DNA of 64,000 nucleotides from Bradyrhizobium sp. CB3481 (GTDB taxonomy: Bacteria > Pseudomonadota > Alphaproteobacteria > Rhizobiales > Xanthobacteraceae): NCBI RefSeq assembly GCF_029714305.1, contig NZ_CP121647.1, positions 3,492,501 to 3,556,500 on the forward strand. Direction: 5' to 3'. The notes below the pieces were generated by a model. It was not told where the DNA came from and ran no database searches. It was given only the letters and a program-made list of their open reading frames with translations. Made by a program: the position numbers and the translations under genes. Below are positions 45,374 through 54,440 of the stretch, one piece after another. Within the stretch, counting starts at the first letter, position 1. The number at the start of each line of letters is the position of its first letter.

Positions 45374-46693
45374 ATGAGCGGCGGCATGACATGGAACTGG
45401 CGTGCGATGCCATCGGCCAATTCGCTGTGGGAAGCCACGGCGGAGCCGGCGCGCGACTATCCCGTGCTGTCGGGCGAGCAACAGGCGGATGTGGTGATCA
45501 TCGGAGCCGGCTATACCGGCCTCTCCGCGGCGCACCACATCGCGAAGAGCGGCTTGTCACCCGTCGTGCTCGAGGCCAACCGTCCCGGATGGGGTGCGAG
45601 CGGGCGCAATGGCGGGGTGATCACCGCAAAGTTTCGCCTCTCGTTCCGCGACGTCGACGCCGTGCACGGCCGCGCTATGGCGCGGCGCATGTACGAGATC
45701 GCACATGAATCGACCGACATGGTCGAGGAGCTCGTCTCCGAGTTCGGCATCACCAGCGCGAATCTGACGCGCACTGGTCAGGTCAAGGCAGCCCACAACG
45801 AGATGACGTTGAAGGCCGCGATCGACGAAGCCAACTGGATGACGCGCGAGATGGGCTCGGACGCGGTCCGCATCCTCGACAAGAACAGCGTGCGCGAGGA
45901 GACCGGCTCCGACGCCTTCGTCGGCGGCGTGCTCAATCCTGGCTCGGGCGGCATCCATCCGCTGAACTATCTGCTCGGCCTCGCCGACGGCGTGGCGCGC
46001 CGCGGCGTGCCCATCTTCCAACAGTCGCCGGTCATCAAGCTGCGGCGCGAGAACGGCGGCATCCTCGCCGAGACGCCGCAAGGCGCCGTGCGCGCAAAAC
46101 AGGCGATCATCGCCACCAACAGCTACTCCGACCTGACCAGTGCGACGGCGCATCTGCAGCGCACGCTGATCCCGTTTCGCAGCGCCATGATCGCAACCGA
46201 GCGGCTCCCCGGCAATCTCGCAGGGCGGCTGATGCCGACGGGGCGTACCTATACCGAGACCAAGCGCATGATGCGTTGGTTCCGCATGGTCGACAACCGC
46301 GTCATCTTCGGTGGCCGCGGCGCCTTCGGCAAGCAGGACTCTCAAGCCGCGTTCGACGCCTTGCGCAATGCGATGGTCGGCATCTTCCACGATCTCGCCG
46401 ACGTTCCGGTCGCATACAAATGGTCGGGCCTCGTGGCGATGACGCTGGACTCGGTGCCGCATATCGGCAGGCTCGACGACCGCACGCTGTTCTCGGTCGG
46501 CTACAACGGCGCCGGCGTTGCGATGGCGAGCCTGATGGGCCGCTATCTCGCCGCCTTCGTGCGCGGCGAGACGCCCGACGTCGGCCTGCTCGATGCACGG
46601 CGCATGAAGGCGATTCCGTTCTATCCGCTGCGCGAGCCCGCCGTGCGCATGGTTGCCGGCTGGTACCAGTTTCTCGATGCGATCGGTCAGTGA
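45374..46693 (+). CDS. FAD-dependent amine oxidoreductase (PuuB-like DAO family)
   Basis: 439 residues. FAD fold ADVVIIGAGYTGLSAAHHIAKSGLSPVVLEA followed by WGASGRNGGVITAKFR, and a C-terminal SVGYNGAGVAMASLMGRYLAAF loop. These are the marks of the gamma-glutamylputrescine oxidase/DadA-like branch, like the gene at 33791. The ATG lies 3 bp after the HAD gene's stop codon and the binding-protein gene lies 27 bp after it, so it is inside the polyamine-type ABC operon. Oxidation of the imported amine is a reasonable role. Confidence 0.87.
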   Translation: MSGGMTWNWRAMPSANSLWEATAEPARDYPVLSGEQQADVVIIGAGYTGLSAAHHIAKSGLSPVVLEANRPGWGASGRNGGVITAKFRLSFRDVDAVHGRAMARRMYEIAHESTDMVEELVSEFGITSANLTRTGQVKAAHNEMTLKAAIDEANWMTREMGSDAVRILDKNSVREETGSDAFVGGVLNPGSGGIHPLNYLLGLADGVARRGVPIFQQSPVIKLRRENGGILAETPQGAVRAKQAIIATNSYSDLTSATAHLQRTLIPFRSAMIATERLPGNLAGRLMPTGRTYTETKRMMRWFRMVDNRVIFGGRGAFGKQDSQAAFDALRNAMVGIFHDLADVPVAYKWSGLVAMTLDSVPHIGRLDDRTLFSVGYNGAGVAMASLMGRYLAAFVRGETPDVGLLDARRMKAIPFYPLREPAVRMVAGWYQFLDAIGQ

Positions 46694-46720
46694 GATCATT
46701 TGGCGATGGAGGAGGCGAGG

Positions 46721-47767
46721 ATGAATATGAAGCGAAATTTTGGAGTGGGCTGCGCTCTGCTGGGCGCAATCGGATTTGCCACCGCGGCTGATGCGGCCGA
46801 GCAGATCACCTTCGTCTCGCAGGGCGGCGCCTATCAGCAGGCGCAGACGGTGGCGATCCTTGACCCCTCCGCCAAGAAACTCGGCATCACCATCAACCAG
46901 GACTCGATTCCCGACGCCTGGCCCGCGATCAAGACGCAGGTCGGCAGCGGCAAGCCGATCTGGGATGTCGTCGACACCCCGACCGGCAACTGCCTGCGCG
47001 GCGGCGAGCAGGGGCTGATGGAGAAGCTCGACTTTTCGAAGATTCCAAACGGCGCGGCGATGCCGGAGGCCTATCGCAGTCCCTATTCGGTGTCCTACGA
47101 GTTCTATTCCAGCGTGCTGTCCTACAGCCAGAAGACCTTCCCGAAGAACGCGCCGAACAGCTGGGCCGATTTCTGGGACGTCAGGAAATTCCCTGGTCGC
47201 CGCGCGCTGCGCAACCACCCGTTCGCGACGCTCGAGGCGGCGCTGATGGCCGACGGCGTCGCGCCCGACAAGCTCTACCCGCTCGACGTCGACCGCGCCT
47301 TCAAGAAGCTGGAAGAGATCAAGCCGCACATCACGGTGTGGTGGACCTCGGGCGCGCAGTCGGCGCAGCTGCTCAATGACGGCGAGGTCGACATGGAGAT
47401 GGCCTGGAACGGCCGCGTCAGCGCGGTGGCCAAGGAAGGCGCAAAGGTCGCCTACACCTATAACCAGGGCATCCTGCAGAGCACTTCGCTCTGCATCCTC
47501 AAGGGCGCGCCGAATCTGGAAACCGCGGTGAAGTTCCTCAACGAGGCCGTCGATCCCGTTCATCAGGCCAATCTGCCGCTGCATATCGACTACGGCCCGG
47601 GCAATCCCAAGGCGTTCGAGACCAATGTGATCAAGCCCGAGCGCGCCGCGCAATTGCCGAGCGAGCCAGCCAATGCCGCCATGCAGGCGCTGATGTCCTA
47701 TGCCTGGTGGTCCTCGCCCGCGGGCGAAGCCGCCGAGAAGCGCTGGGCGTCGTTCATGCAGAAGTAA
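46721..47767 (+). CDS. Polyamine-type ABC substrate-binding protein (PotD-like)
   Basis: 348 residues from the ATG at 46721 with GGAGG upstream. Signal peptide (FGVGCALLGAIGFATAADA, cut near residue 25). The mature part is a family 1/8 periplasmic binding protein of spermidine/putrescine type: EQITFVSQGGAYQQAQTVAI, WDVVDTPTGNCLRGGEQGL and an aromatic-rich VWWTSGAQSAQLL. It delivers ligand to the permease pair at 47780 and 48646. The ligand may be a polyamine or another small cationic compound, but this cannot be proved here. Confidence 0.9.
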   Translation: MNMKRNFGVGCALLGAIGFATAADAAEQITFVSQGGAYQQAQTVAILDPSAKKLGITINQDSIPDAWPAIKTQVGSGKPIWDVVDTPTGNCLRGGEQGLMEKLDFSKIPNGAAMPEAYRSPYSVSYEFYSSVLSYSQKTFPKNAPNSWADFWDVRKFPGRRALRNHPFATLEAALMADGVAPDKLYPLDVDRAFKKLEEIKPHITVWWTSGAQSAQLLNDGEVDMEMAWNGRVSAVAKEGAKVAYTYNQGILQSTSLCILKGAPNLETAVKFLNEAVDPVHQANLPLHIDYGPGNPKAFETNVIKPERAAQLPSEPANAAMQALMSYAWWSSPAGEAAEKRWASFMQK

Positions 47768-47779
47768 GGCGAGGCAGCG

Positions 47780-48649
47780 TTGATGACATCCGTGCCAGAT
47801 CCCTCCCAAAAGCATCAGCGCCGCGAGCACGGCCTGATGCTGGCATTGGTGTCGCCGGCGCTGCTGGTGATCCTGGCCCTGATCGTGCTGCCGGTCGGCT
47901 GGCTCGCCTGGCAGTCGGTCTATCATGACGGCTTCACGCTGGAGAACTATCGCCGCGTCTTCACGGAAGACGTCTACTGGCGCACCTTTGCGCTGACCTT
48001 CGAGATCAGCCTCGCGGTCACCTTTATCGCGCTGCTGCTCGGCTATCCCGTGGCATATCTCGCCGATTCGGTGCCCAAGGGGTGGAGCATCCTGATCCTG
48101 TCGCTGGTGGTGCTGCCGTTCTGGACCAGCGTGCTGGTGCGCGCCTATGCCTGGCTGGCGCTGCTGCAGCGCACCGGCGTGATCAACCAGTTCCTGCGTT
48201 ATGTCGATGTGATCTCCGAGCCGCTCGCGCTAGTCCACAATACGTTCGGCACGGTGGTCGCGACCGTGCACATCCTGCTGCCGTTCATGGTGTTGCCGCT
48301 CTATGCCACCATGCAGAAGATTCCGAACGATCTGATGCAGGCCGGTGCCAGCCTGGGCGCGAGCCCGTCGCTGACCTTCATGCGCGTGTTCCTGCCATTG
48401 TCGCTGCCGGGCGTGCTGGCCGGCTGCACCATGGTGTTCGTGCTGTGCCTCGGCTTCTACATCACGCCGGAATTGCTCGGCGGCGGACGCACCGTGATGG
48501 TGTCGATGCTGGTGAGCCGCAACGTCGAGCTCTACAACCAGTTTGGCGCGGCGAGCGCGGTTGCCGTGGTGCTGCTCCTGAGCGTGCTCGCGATCTTCTT
48601 CGTCGTCAGCCGCTTCATCTCCCTCGATCGCGTCTTGGGGCAGAAATGA
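47780..48649 (+). CDS. Polyamine-type ABC permease (PotB-like)
   Basis: 289 residues. About six membrane helices (first LALVSPALLVILALIVLPVGWLAW), with the EAA-type loop IPNDLMQAGASLGASPSLTFMRVFLPLSLPGVLAG that contacts the ATPase. It follows the binding-protein gene after 12 bp. The ATGATG start of the second permease overlaps its stop, so the pair is translationally coupled. Confidence 0.9.
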   Translation: MMTSVPDPSQKHQRREHGLMLALVSPALLVILALIVLPVGWLAWQSVYHDGFTLENYRRVFTEDVYWRTFALTFEISLAVTFIALLLGYPVAYLADSVPKGWSILILSLVVLPFWTSVLVRAYAWLALLQRTGVINQFLRYVDVISEPLALVHNTFGTVVATVHILLPFMVLPLYATMQKIPNDLMQAGASLGASPSLTFMRVFLPLSLPGVLAGCTMVFVLCLGFYITPELLGGGRTVMVSMLVSRNVELYNQFGAASAVAVVLLLSVLAIFFVVSRFISLDRVLGQK

Positions 48650-49431
48650 TGCGCGCCTCGCCCGCACGGATTGCCCTCTACGTTATCAGCGCGCTGGTGC
48701 TGGTCTATTTGATCATCCCCGTTCTGATCATCGCGCCGATCTCGTTCTCCAGCGCGCGCTTTCTGACCTTCCCGCCGCCGTCCTTCTCGCTGCGCTGGTA
48801 TCAGCAATACTTCTCAAATCCCGCCTGGATGCAGGCGACGCGGGTGACGCTGACGGTCGCGCTCCTCACCGTCGTGATCGCGACCCCGTTCGGCGTGGCC
48901 GCCGCCTATGCCGTCAGCCAGTCGAAGCTGCGGATCATGCGCCTCATCCACATGGCGCTGCTGCTGCCGTTGGTGGTGCCGATCATCATCACCGCGGTCG
49001 GCATCTTCTTCGTCTATGCCAAGATCGGCCTGGTCGCGACCATGCCCGGCCTCGTGCTGGCCAACGTAATGCTAGGCCTGCCCTATGTCGTCATCTCCGT
49101 CCTCGCGGGCCTGCAGAGCTTCGACCCCGCGCAGGAGATGGTGGCGCGCAGCCTCGGCATGAACCGCCTGCGCAGCTTCTTCGCGGTGACGCTGCCGCAG
49201 ATCAAGTCCAGCGTGGTCGCCGGCGGTATCTTCGCCTTCATCTCGGCCATGGACGAGACCATCGTCGCGCTGTTCATCTCCGGCGGCCAGTACCAGCCCT
49301 TGACCAAACGGATGTTCACGGCATTACGCGACGAGATCGATCCGACCATCGCCGCCATCTCCACGCTGATGACTGCAGCCTCGTTCATGCTGGTTCTGCT
49401 CGCCAGCGCACGGCAGGGGAAGAATGCGTAG
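48646..49431 (+). CDS. Polyamine-type ABC permease (PotC-like)
   Basis: 261 residues from the first ATG of ATGATG at 48646, which overlaps the TGA of the preceding gene. Six membrane helices beginning with ALYVISALVLVYLIIPVLIIAPI, and the coupling loop QEMVARSLGMNRLRSFFAVTLPQIKSSVVAGG. It is the second subunit of the PotBC-type channel and the last gene of the operon. About 400 bp of featureless sequence follow up to the right att repeat. Confidence 0.9.
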   Translation: MMRASPARIALYVISALVLVYLIIPVLIIAPISFSSARFLTFPPPSFSLRWYQQYFSNPAWMQATRVTLTVALLTVVIATPFGVAAAYAVSQSKLRIMRLIHMALLLPLVVPIIITAVGIFFVYAKIGLVATMPGLVLANVMLGLPYVVISVLAGLQSFDPAQEMVARSLGMNRLRSFFAVTLPQIKSSVVAGGIFAFISAMDETIVALFISGGQYQPLTKRMFTALRDEIDPTIAAISTLMTAASFMLVLLASARQGKNA

Positions 49432-49853
49432 CGCAGCGGGGCGTTCGCGAGGGCCAGGTTCGACCCGAGTTCGCTCTCCATATGAGCCGAACAAAGTCGC
49501 GTTCAAGCGCACGCCTTGGAAGGCTCTCCCCGTTGCAGCGTCGCTTCCAGGCGGCCGACTCCACCAAGTGCGTGGGAGGGTTTACGTGCGCCCGACCAGT
49601 GGATACCGCTTGGGACAGCTGAGCTGACGCGGAGTCCGGTCAGCGTGCACTGTGGGTGCCAGAATTCCGCTTAGACGAACGCCGCTCTCCCCACCTCCAG
49701 CTCAACGGTTACCAAGTCTAGCAACGAAAGCCAGCCGGCCGGAGGTTTAGGAGAGGCGGCTTGATCCCAATTGAAAAGCTCTCAAGGGCTTGAAAGGTCC
49801 CTTATCGATTGCCGAGCTCCGATAAGTGATTGAGATTGCAGCAAATGCGACCG

Positions 49854-49869
49854 CCCTCCGAGCGCACCA
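49854..49869 (+). repeat. attR-type direct repeat of the tRNA-Leu 3' end
   Basis: CCCTCCGAGCGCACCA is identical to the tRNA-Leu 3' end at 18413-18428. The rest of the tRNA is absent here, so it is the recombination scar rather than a second gene. Confidence 0.8.
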
Positions 49870-50101
49870 AGCGGCATAAGTCCTTGATGCGAAAAACGAT
49901 TCGCCAAAACTTATTCCCACATTGTTACCCACAAGGAACGTTAGTACTGTTCTGTAGAGTTCCTTTTTCCGCGTGCGTCTCGCTCCTGTCTAGCGCGTCT
50001 CGTGGTCATCGCAGTTTTGTTTGAACGACGCGCCCGCATCTGAAAACCATGATTTGCTCAGGAGAGGGCAGGGGCGTAGCCCAGCGTAGAAATCGGCGGG
50101 C
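49870..50101. repeat. Right flank homologous to 18429-18665
   Basis: It aligns with the first bases of the island, with diverged sequence and an exact 29-base end (50073-50101). The repeat plus its flank appear to be a second copy of an att-end sequence, as expected when related elements stack at one tRNA. Confidence 0.7.
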
Positions 50102-50247
50102 CGGAATTCTTGCGGCGGTTTGCAGGTTTGGTCAGCAAGGGTTCTGTCGCCGAACATCGAGGCCTCCCGACGCCATGCGGATAGCTGGGAATGTCTGCAA
50201 ATGGGGCCCATTGCGGACCCCGGGTCGCATCCGGTGTATTTGGCGGG

Positions 50248-51315
50248 CTAAGTAGGAATCGCTTCTATCACGCTTTGATGTGTCCCTGTTGGATGGACCT
50301 GCGAAAGTGCGAAGCCGGATTTCGCGAGAATTCGGGCGAACTCACCTCGACTACGCTCGACACCGCCAGTGACGGTCAGCATCAGAAGGTCCATGAGCTT
50401 TCCGTGATGCGGCGTGTTTCCGTCCGGCAACACGGCTTCAACGATTAGCAATCGCGCTTCGGAAGACATCGCCTCACGGCATTTTCGCAGGATCGTAACG
50501 GAATCATCATCGTTCCAATCGTGCAGCACGTGCCCTAGCACGTAGACATCATGGCCAGGCGGGACATGTTCGAAGAAGTTTCCACCCTGGAACGCGCAGC
50601 GTGCGTCAAGCCCTGAGGAAGCGAGGAATTCGCGCGCGGCTCTCGCCGTTTCCGGCAAGTCGAACAAGATCCCGCGCATTTGTGGCTGATCCTTCAGGAT
50701 GGCGTTCAGTAGCGCGCCCTTCCCACCGCCGACGTCGACGATGCTTTTGAACTGTGAAAAATCACAGGCGGCGGCGACAGCGGATGCGACCGCTCCATGC
50801 ATGCCGATCATCGCATCATTAAAGCGGGCGCTGTGTAGGGGCTCGTCGGCAAGAAAGCCGAACAGATCCTTTCCAAACGCAGCCTTCATGCCCGATTCAC
50901 CCGTTCGCAGCGCCTGCAGGAACTGATCCCAGGCTTTCCACTGCCAGGAGCCTGCAATCGTCAGGATCGTGGCGCGTGCCGAGCCCGGCGCACCCTCGCG
51001 TAACGCATCGCCGAGCGTTGTCGTCATGAACTGGCCATTCCACGTTTCCTCGATCAGGCCGCAGCTTGCCAGCGCCCGCAGCAGCCGGAAGAGCGACGGG
51101 GCATGCGTGCCGGTTCTGACTGCGAGTTCAGCCACCGAACACGGTCCGTCCGCCAGAATGTCGGCGATCCCGAGTTCGGCCGCAGCATAGACGGCGCGTG
51201 CTTGCCATATCGCCACGCCCATCTGGATCAGTTGAACGTGAGGGGGGACACCTGCCGGCGGAAGTGCTTGCGCGTCTGGTACATTGCTGTCGAGTTGGGA
51301 AACGACGGCCACCAT
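50248..51315 (-). CDS. O-methyltransferase (acetylserotonin-type, class I)
   Basis: 355 residues. An N-terminal dimerisation winged-helix (AELGIADILADGPCSVAELAVRTGTHAPSLFRLLRALASCGLI) precedes a SAM-binding Rossmann domain (SIVDVGGGKGALLNAIL, DVYVLGHVLHDWNDDDSVTILRKC). His and Asp in LHDWND fit the catalytic region of the plant-type and bacterial O-methyltransferase 2 family. The substrate is unknown. It lies 6 bp downstream of the ABC binding-protein gene, so both are in one operon; no ABC permease or ATPase is near. GAGGAATA precedes the ATG. Confidence 0.85.
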   Translation of the reverse strand: MVAVVSQLDSNVPDAQALPPAGVPPHVQLIQMGVAIWQARAVYAAAELGIADILADGPCSVAELAVRTGTHAPSLFRLLRALASCGLIEETWNGQFMTTTLGDALREGAPGSARATILTIAGSWQWKAWDQFLQALRTGESGMKAAFGKDLFGFLADEPLHSARFNDAMIGMHGAVASAVAAACDFSQFKSIVDVGGGKGALLNAILKDQPQMRGILFDLPETARAAREFLASSGLDARCAFQGGNFFEHVPPGHDVYVLGHVLHDWNDDDSVTILRKCREAMSSEARLLIVEAVLPDGNTPHHGKLMDLLMLTVTGGVERSRGEFARILAKSGFALSQVHPTGTHQSVIEAIPT

Positions 51316-51321
51316 TATTCC

Positions 51322-52605
51322 TCACCTCCCGACTTCTTGGGCGCGTGCAAAAGGCGCAATGAGATCACCCGACTTCAATTCCGGCGGATACAGGATCACT
51401 TGTTTGCCCGGCTGCTTGAATTGCTCGAGGTCATTGCCTTTGATGTGCTGGTACTGGATCGTCAAGATGCGGGTTTTTTCCCATTCGCCGAGCGGCCCGA
51501 ATTTCACCTCCCCTACGATAGTATTGAACCGCGCCTCGTGCAGGTACGCCGCAAGTTTCGCCTGATCGAAGCCGCCGGTGGCCGTCACTGCCGCCCCGAG
51601 AATCTGCAGCGAAGCGTAGGCAAACGGCGCCAGAAAGTATCCGAGCTTGTCGACGCCTGCTCCGGCCGCACGCTCCTGGTAGCGGCGCAGGAAGTCGTCA
51701 ACGCCGGGGAATTTCATGGTCGGCTCGGGGACGTAGTTATCGTTGGTGACAATACCGTTGAGCGCCGAACCAAATTGCGCTTTCACGGCGGCGAAGGACA
51801 GGCCGATCATCGCGCCTCCAAACATCTTCGGCCGGTAATCCAGTTCGTTCACGCTGCGCACAATGCCGGCGGAATCAGCCGGATAGGACGCCACAAACAC
51901 GATGTCGGGATTTCTTGCCTGAATGGTGCGAACGATTTGCGTGAAGTCGGCGGTATTTGGCGGATAACTGCCATCGTACACAATTGTCAGACCCGCTTGC
52001 CCGATGTTGGCGCGGGCGCCCGCGAGGACGTTCTTTGAAAACTCCGCATCCGCCCCGACTATGGCAACGGTCCGAGGTCGCGGGGTCATACGCATTGCAA
52101 CGTCGAAGAAGCCGGTCGAGAGGCTGCGCTTGGATTCTGGACCATTCGGCAGGATCTGAAAATACCGATCGTATTTGAAGCCGTCGTTCACGCCGGTGCC
52201 AAACAGCGCCATGTACACCCGCTTTCTTTCAATCACCATCGGCATCGTCGGGGCGATCTGGTTGGTGGCGAAGGGAGAGACGAGTAGATCGACCTTATCG
52301 ACGTCGATCAGCTTGGCATAGAGAGCGGGCACATTGGCGGGATTGCTCTGATCATCGTAGTAGACGAGCTCGACCGGCCGCCCGATCAGGCCCCCCTTTG
52401 CGTTAACCTCGTCCTTCCAGACCTCCATGGCCAGCAGACACTGCCTGCCGCCAGGCGCAAGCGGTCCCGTCAGCGACATTCCGAAGCCTATCCGGATAGG
52501 GTCGGCGGCCAATGCCGTTCCATTACCAAGCGTGATCGCCAGGGGCATCGAGGCGACCACAGTCAGCAGCCGGCGGCGATTTACAGAGTTCCAGAGTACG
52601 GTCAT
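51322..52605 (-). CDS. Branched-chain amino-acid-type ABC substrate-binding protein
   Basis: 427 residues. N-terminal twin-arginine-like signal (NRRRLLTVVASMPLAITLGNGTALA). The mature protein is a Peripla_BP_6 (LivJ-type) fold: PIRIGFGMSLTGPLAPGG, GRPVELVYYDDQSNPANVPALYAKL and VDLLVSPFATNQ. It binds amino acids or aromatic acids in related systems. No permease or ATPase accompanies it, so it is an orphan binding protein coupled only to the methyltransferase gene. A GGAGG precedes the ATG. Confidence 0.85.
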   Translation of the reverse strand: MTVLWNSVNRRRLLTVVASMPLAITLGNGTALAADPIRIGFGMSLTGPLAPGGRQCLLAMEVWKDEVNAKGGLIGRPVELVYYDDQSNPANVPALYAKLIDVDKVDLLVSPFATNQIAPTMPMVIERKRVYMALFGTGVNDGFKYDRYFQILPNGPESKRSLSTGFFDVAMRMTPRPRTVAIVGADAEFSKNVLAGARANIGQAGLTIVYDGSYPPNTADFTQIVRTIQARNPDIVFVASYPADSAGIVRSVNELDYRPKMFGGAMIGLSFAAVKAQFGSALNGIVTNDNYVPEPTMKFPGVDDFLRRYQERAAGAGVDKLGYFLAPFAYASLQILGAAVTATGGFDQAKLAAYLHEARFNTIVGEVKFGPLGEWEKTRILTIQYQHIKGNDLEQFKQPGKQVILYPPELKSGDLIAPFARAQEVGR

Positions 52606-52820
52606 ACTTTGCCTCCATTTGGAAGAAAATTAGCGATCTGATAGCTTTATGAAATCTCTCATGTTTCTTGATAATGATAAGAGCAGCGGTGGGGGCGCGC
52701 TTTAGGGAGGGATTTGCGAAGCCTTTGGATTTTCTGGAATTGTGTTTGGAATAGTCCCGCGGCGAGCATTGGGCCCGCAGCTGAACGAAAGAACCTGGTT
52801 AGTGAGCGAGGCGAGGACTC

Positions 52821-54371
52821 ATGCTCTATTTCGATCGCTTTTGTCTGGATTCCGGCCGCCGTGAGCTGACGCGCGACGGAAGCCCCGTGGCCGTCGAGCC
52901 CAAGGTTTTCGATCTGATTGCCTGCCTCGTTGAGCAGCGTGACCGGGTCGTCAGCAGGGATGACCTGATCGGTTTCGTCTGGGATGGCCGCATCGTGTCC
53001 GATTCTGCGCTTGCGACCTGTATCAACGCGGCGCGCGCGGCACTTGGTGACAGTGGTGAGGAGCAGCGGCTTATCAAGACCCTTCCGCGCAAGGGTTTCC
53101 GTTTCATCGGCACGGTCCGGGATGCCGATGCCAAACATCCGATCACCGTTCCACAGGACGGGCAGACTCGTGTGCCACCTACCGACCGGCCATCGATTGC
53201 CGTGCTCCCTTTTCAGAACATGAGCAGCGATCCGGAGCAGGAGTACTTCGCCGATGGTGTCGTCTCCGACATTATCGCCGGACTGGCACGGATGAAATGG
53301 CTTTTCGTTATTTCACGCAATTCGAGCTTTGTTTACAAGCATCGCGAGGCCGACGTGAAGCAAGTCGGCCGCGAACTGGGCGTGCGATATGTGCTCGAAG
53401 GCAGCATTCGCAAAGCTGGATCCCGGGTGCGCATTGTCGCACACCTGATCGACGCAGCCAGCGGAGCTCATGTCTGGGTCGAGCGCTATGATTGCGAGCT
53501 GGATGACATTTTTGCGCTGCAGGATGATATCTCCGGACAGGTCGTCGGCGCGATCGAACCCAGTTTGCGTGATGCCGAAGCAAGCCGCTTGCGACGTCAA
53601 CGACCCGAAAGTCTGGAAGCCTATGATCTGGTGCTGCGCGCGCAGCCGTTTGCCTACAGCCATCTCGCAGATGACGCCGCAATAGCGATACCTCTACTCA
53701 ACAAGGCATTGGCGATTGAACCGGACTATGCGGCAGCCCATGCCCCGCTTGCTCTCTGCCATCATAGCCGCTTCAGCCGGGCTGGGCTCAACGAGGCAGA
53801 TCGCACCCTGGCGATCCAGCACGCCCACGCTGCGATCGCCTGCGGGGCAGACGACGCGGCGGCGCTCGGCGTTGCCGGGTTCGTCATCGCACTGGATGCC
53901 CATGACCGCGCGACAGCGCTGAAAGCGTTTGAGCGGGCGCTCGCACTCAGCAATTCGAACTTCTTTGCACTCTGTTCCAGTGCTCTTGCGCTATCATGGA
54001 TGGGAACCACCGAGATCGCAATCGATCGCGCAAAGCGCGCGCTGCGGCTCAGTCCATTCGATCCTCTAAATTACCTTTCCTACAATGCGCTTGCGATCTC
54101 TTATTTGCACACACGGCAATTCGATGAAGCCCGCGACGTCGCGGCACGTTCGGTTGAGCTCAACCCGCGTTTCAGCGTCTCTCGCGCGTTCCTGGTCGCG
54201 GCGCTTTCCCGCCTTGGTCGTGTCGATGAGGCAAATGAGGAAGCGCGCCGCCTGCTCGAGATCGATTCAGGCTTTTCGATCCGGCGTTTTTCTGTGACCG
54301 TCGATATAGAACCCGCGGTCTTCAAGCCGATTGCCGAAGCATGGCAGCAGACTGGTCTGCCGGCGGGTTGA
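52821..54371 (+). CDS. CadC-like wHTH/TolB-like/TPR regulator
   Basis: 516 residues. Residues 1-100 are a transcription-regulator winged helix (FDRFCLDSGRRELTRDGSPVAVEPKVFDLIACLVEQRDRVVSRDDLIGFVWDGRIVSDSAL). Residues about 130-260 form a TolB-like/adenylate-cyclase-associated segment (SIAVLPFQNMSSDPEQEYFADGVVSDIIAGLARM), and the rest is helical TPR repeats (LSPFDPLNYLSYNALAISYLHTRQFDEARDVAARSVELNPRF). Such proteins are common in rhizobia; no cyclase domain is present. It is divergent from the binding-protein gene at 52605. A shortened relative of its wHTH is found at 59746. Confidence 0.85.
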   Translation: MLYFDRFCLDSGRRELTRDGSPVAVEPKVFDLIACLVEQRDRVVSRDDLIGFVWDGRIVSDSALATCINAARAALGDSGEEQRLIKTLPRKGFRFIGTVRDADAKHPITVPQDGQTRVPPTDRPSIAVLPFQNMSSDPEQEYFADGVVSDIIAGLARMKWLFVISRNSSFVYKHREADVKQVGRELGVRYVLEGSIRKAGSRVRIVAHLIDAASGAHVWVERYDCELDDIFALQDDISGQVVGAIEPSLRDAEASRLRRQRPESLEAYDLVLRAQPFAYSHLADDAAIAIPLLNKALAIEPDYAAAHAPLALCHHSRFSRAGLNEADRTLAIQHAHAAIACGADDAAALGVAGFVIALDAHDRATALKAFERALALSNSNFFALCSSALALSWMGTTEIAIDRAKRALRLSPFDPLNYLSYNALAISYLHTRQFDEARDVAARSVELNPRFSVSRAFLVAALSRLGRVDEANEEARRLLEIDSGFSIRRFSVTVDIEPAVFKPIAEAWQQTGLPAG

Positions 54372-54403
54372 AAAAACGGTCCGCTTTTGGACCCAAAGCG
54401 GAC
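54371..54403 (-). terminator. Rho-independent terminator of the AraC-type gene
   Basis: GTCCGCTTT and AAAGCGGAC pair around a 7-base loop. On the minus strand the stem is followed by CGTTTTTT. It lies in the gap between the convergent wHTH/TPR and AraC genes. Confidence 0.65.
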
Positions 54404-54440
54404 TTCGATGAATTGTCTCTCGTTGAACGACAAAGATGGG

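Larger units (their letters stand above)
18413..49869. mobile_element. Putative tRNA-Leu genomic island (about 31.4 kb), no integrase found
   Basis: The segment is bounded by exact 16-bp copies of the tRNA-Leu 3' end. It holds almost only catabolic and transport genes, often as diverged pairs, and both a frameshifted gene and duplicated GNAT and FAD-oxidase types. The sequence just inside the left repeat and just outside the right repeat is homologous over about 230 bp. No integrase gene is seen inside, so it may be a non-autonomous or decayed element. Confidence 0.7.
49432..50247. other. Non-coding right end of the island and flank
   Basis: 816 bp without a convincing gene. It holds the right att repeat (49854-49869) and the homologous flank (49870-50101). 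The first 420 bp show no recognisable signal. Confidence 0.55.

Noticed and set aside
45557..47926. 789-residue minus-strand frame
   Set aside because: It covers the plus-strand oxidase and binding-protein genes, which have clear signal peptide, FAD and solute-binding motifs; the minus frame has none.
48082..48645. Upstream extension of the second permease
   Set aside because: It overlaps the first permease in another frame; the ATGATG at 48646 fits the known operon overlap and the first membrane helix.
49854..49869. A second tRNA-Leu at the right end of the island
   Set aside because: Only the last 16 bases are present; the anticodon and D-arm are absent, so it is a recombination scar.
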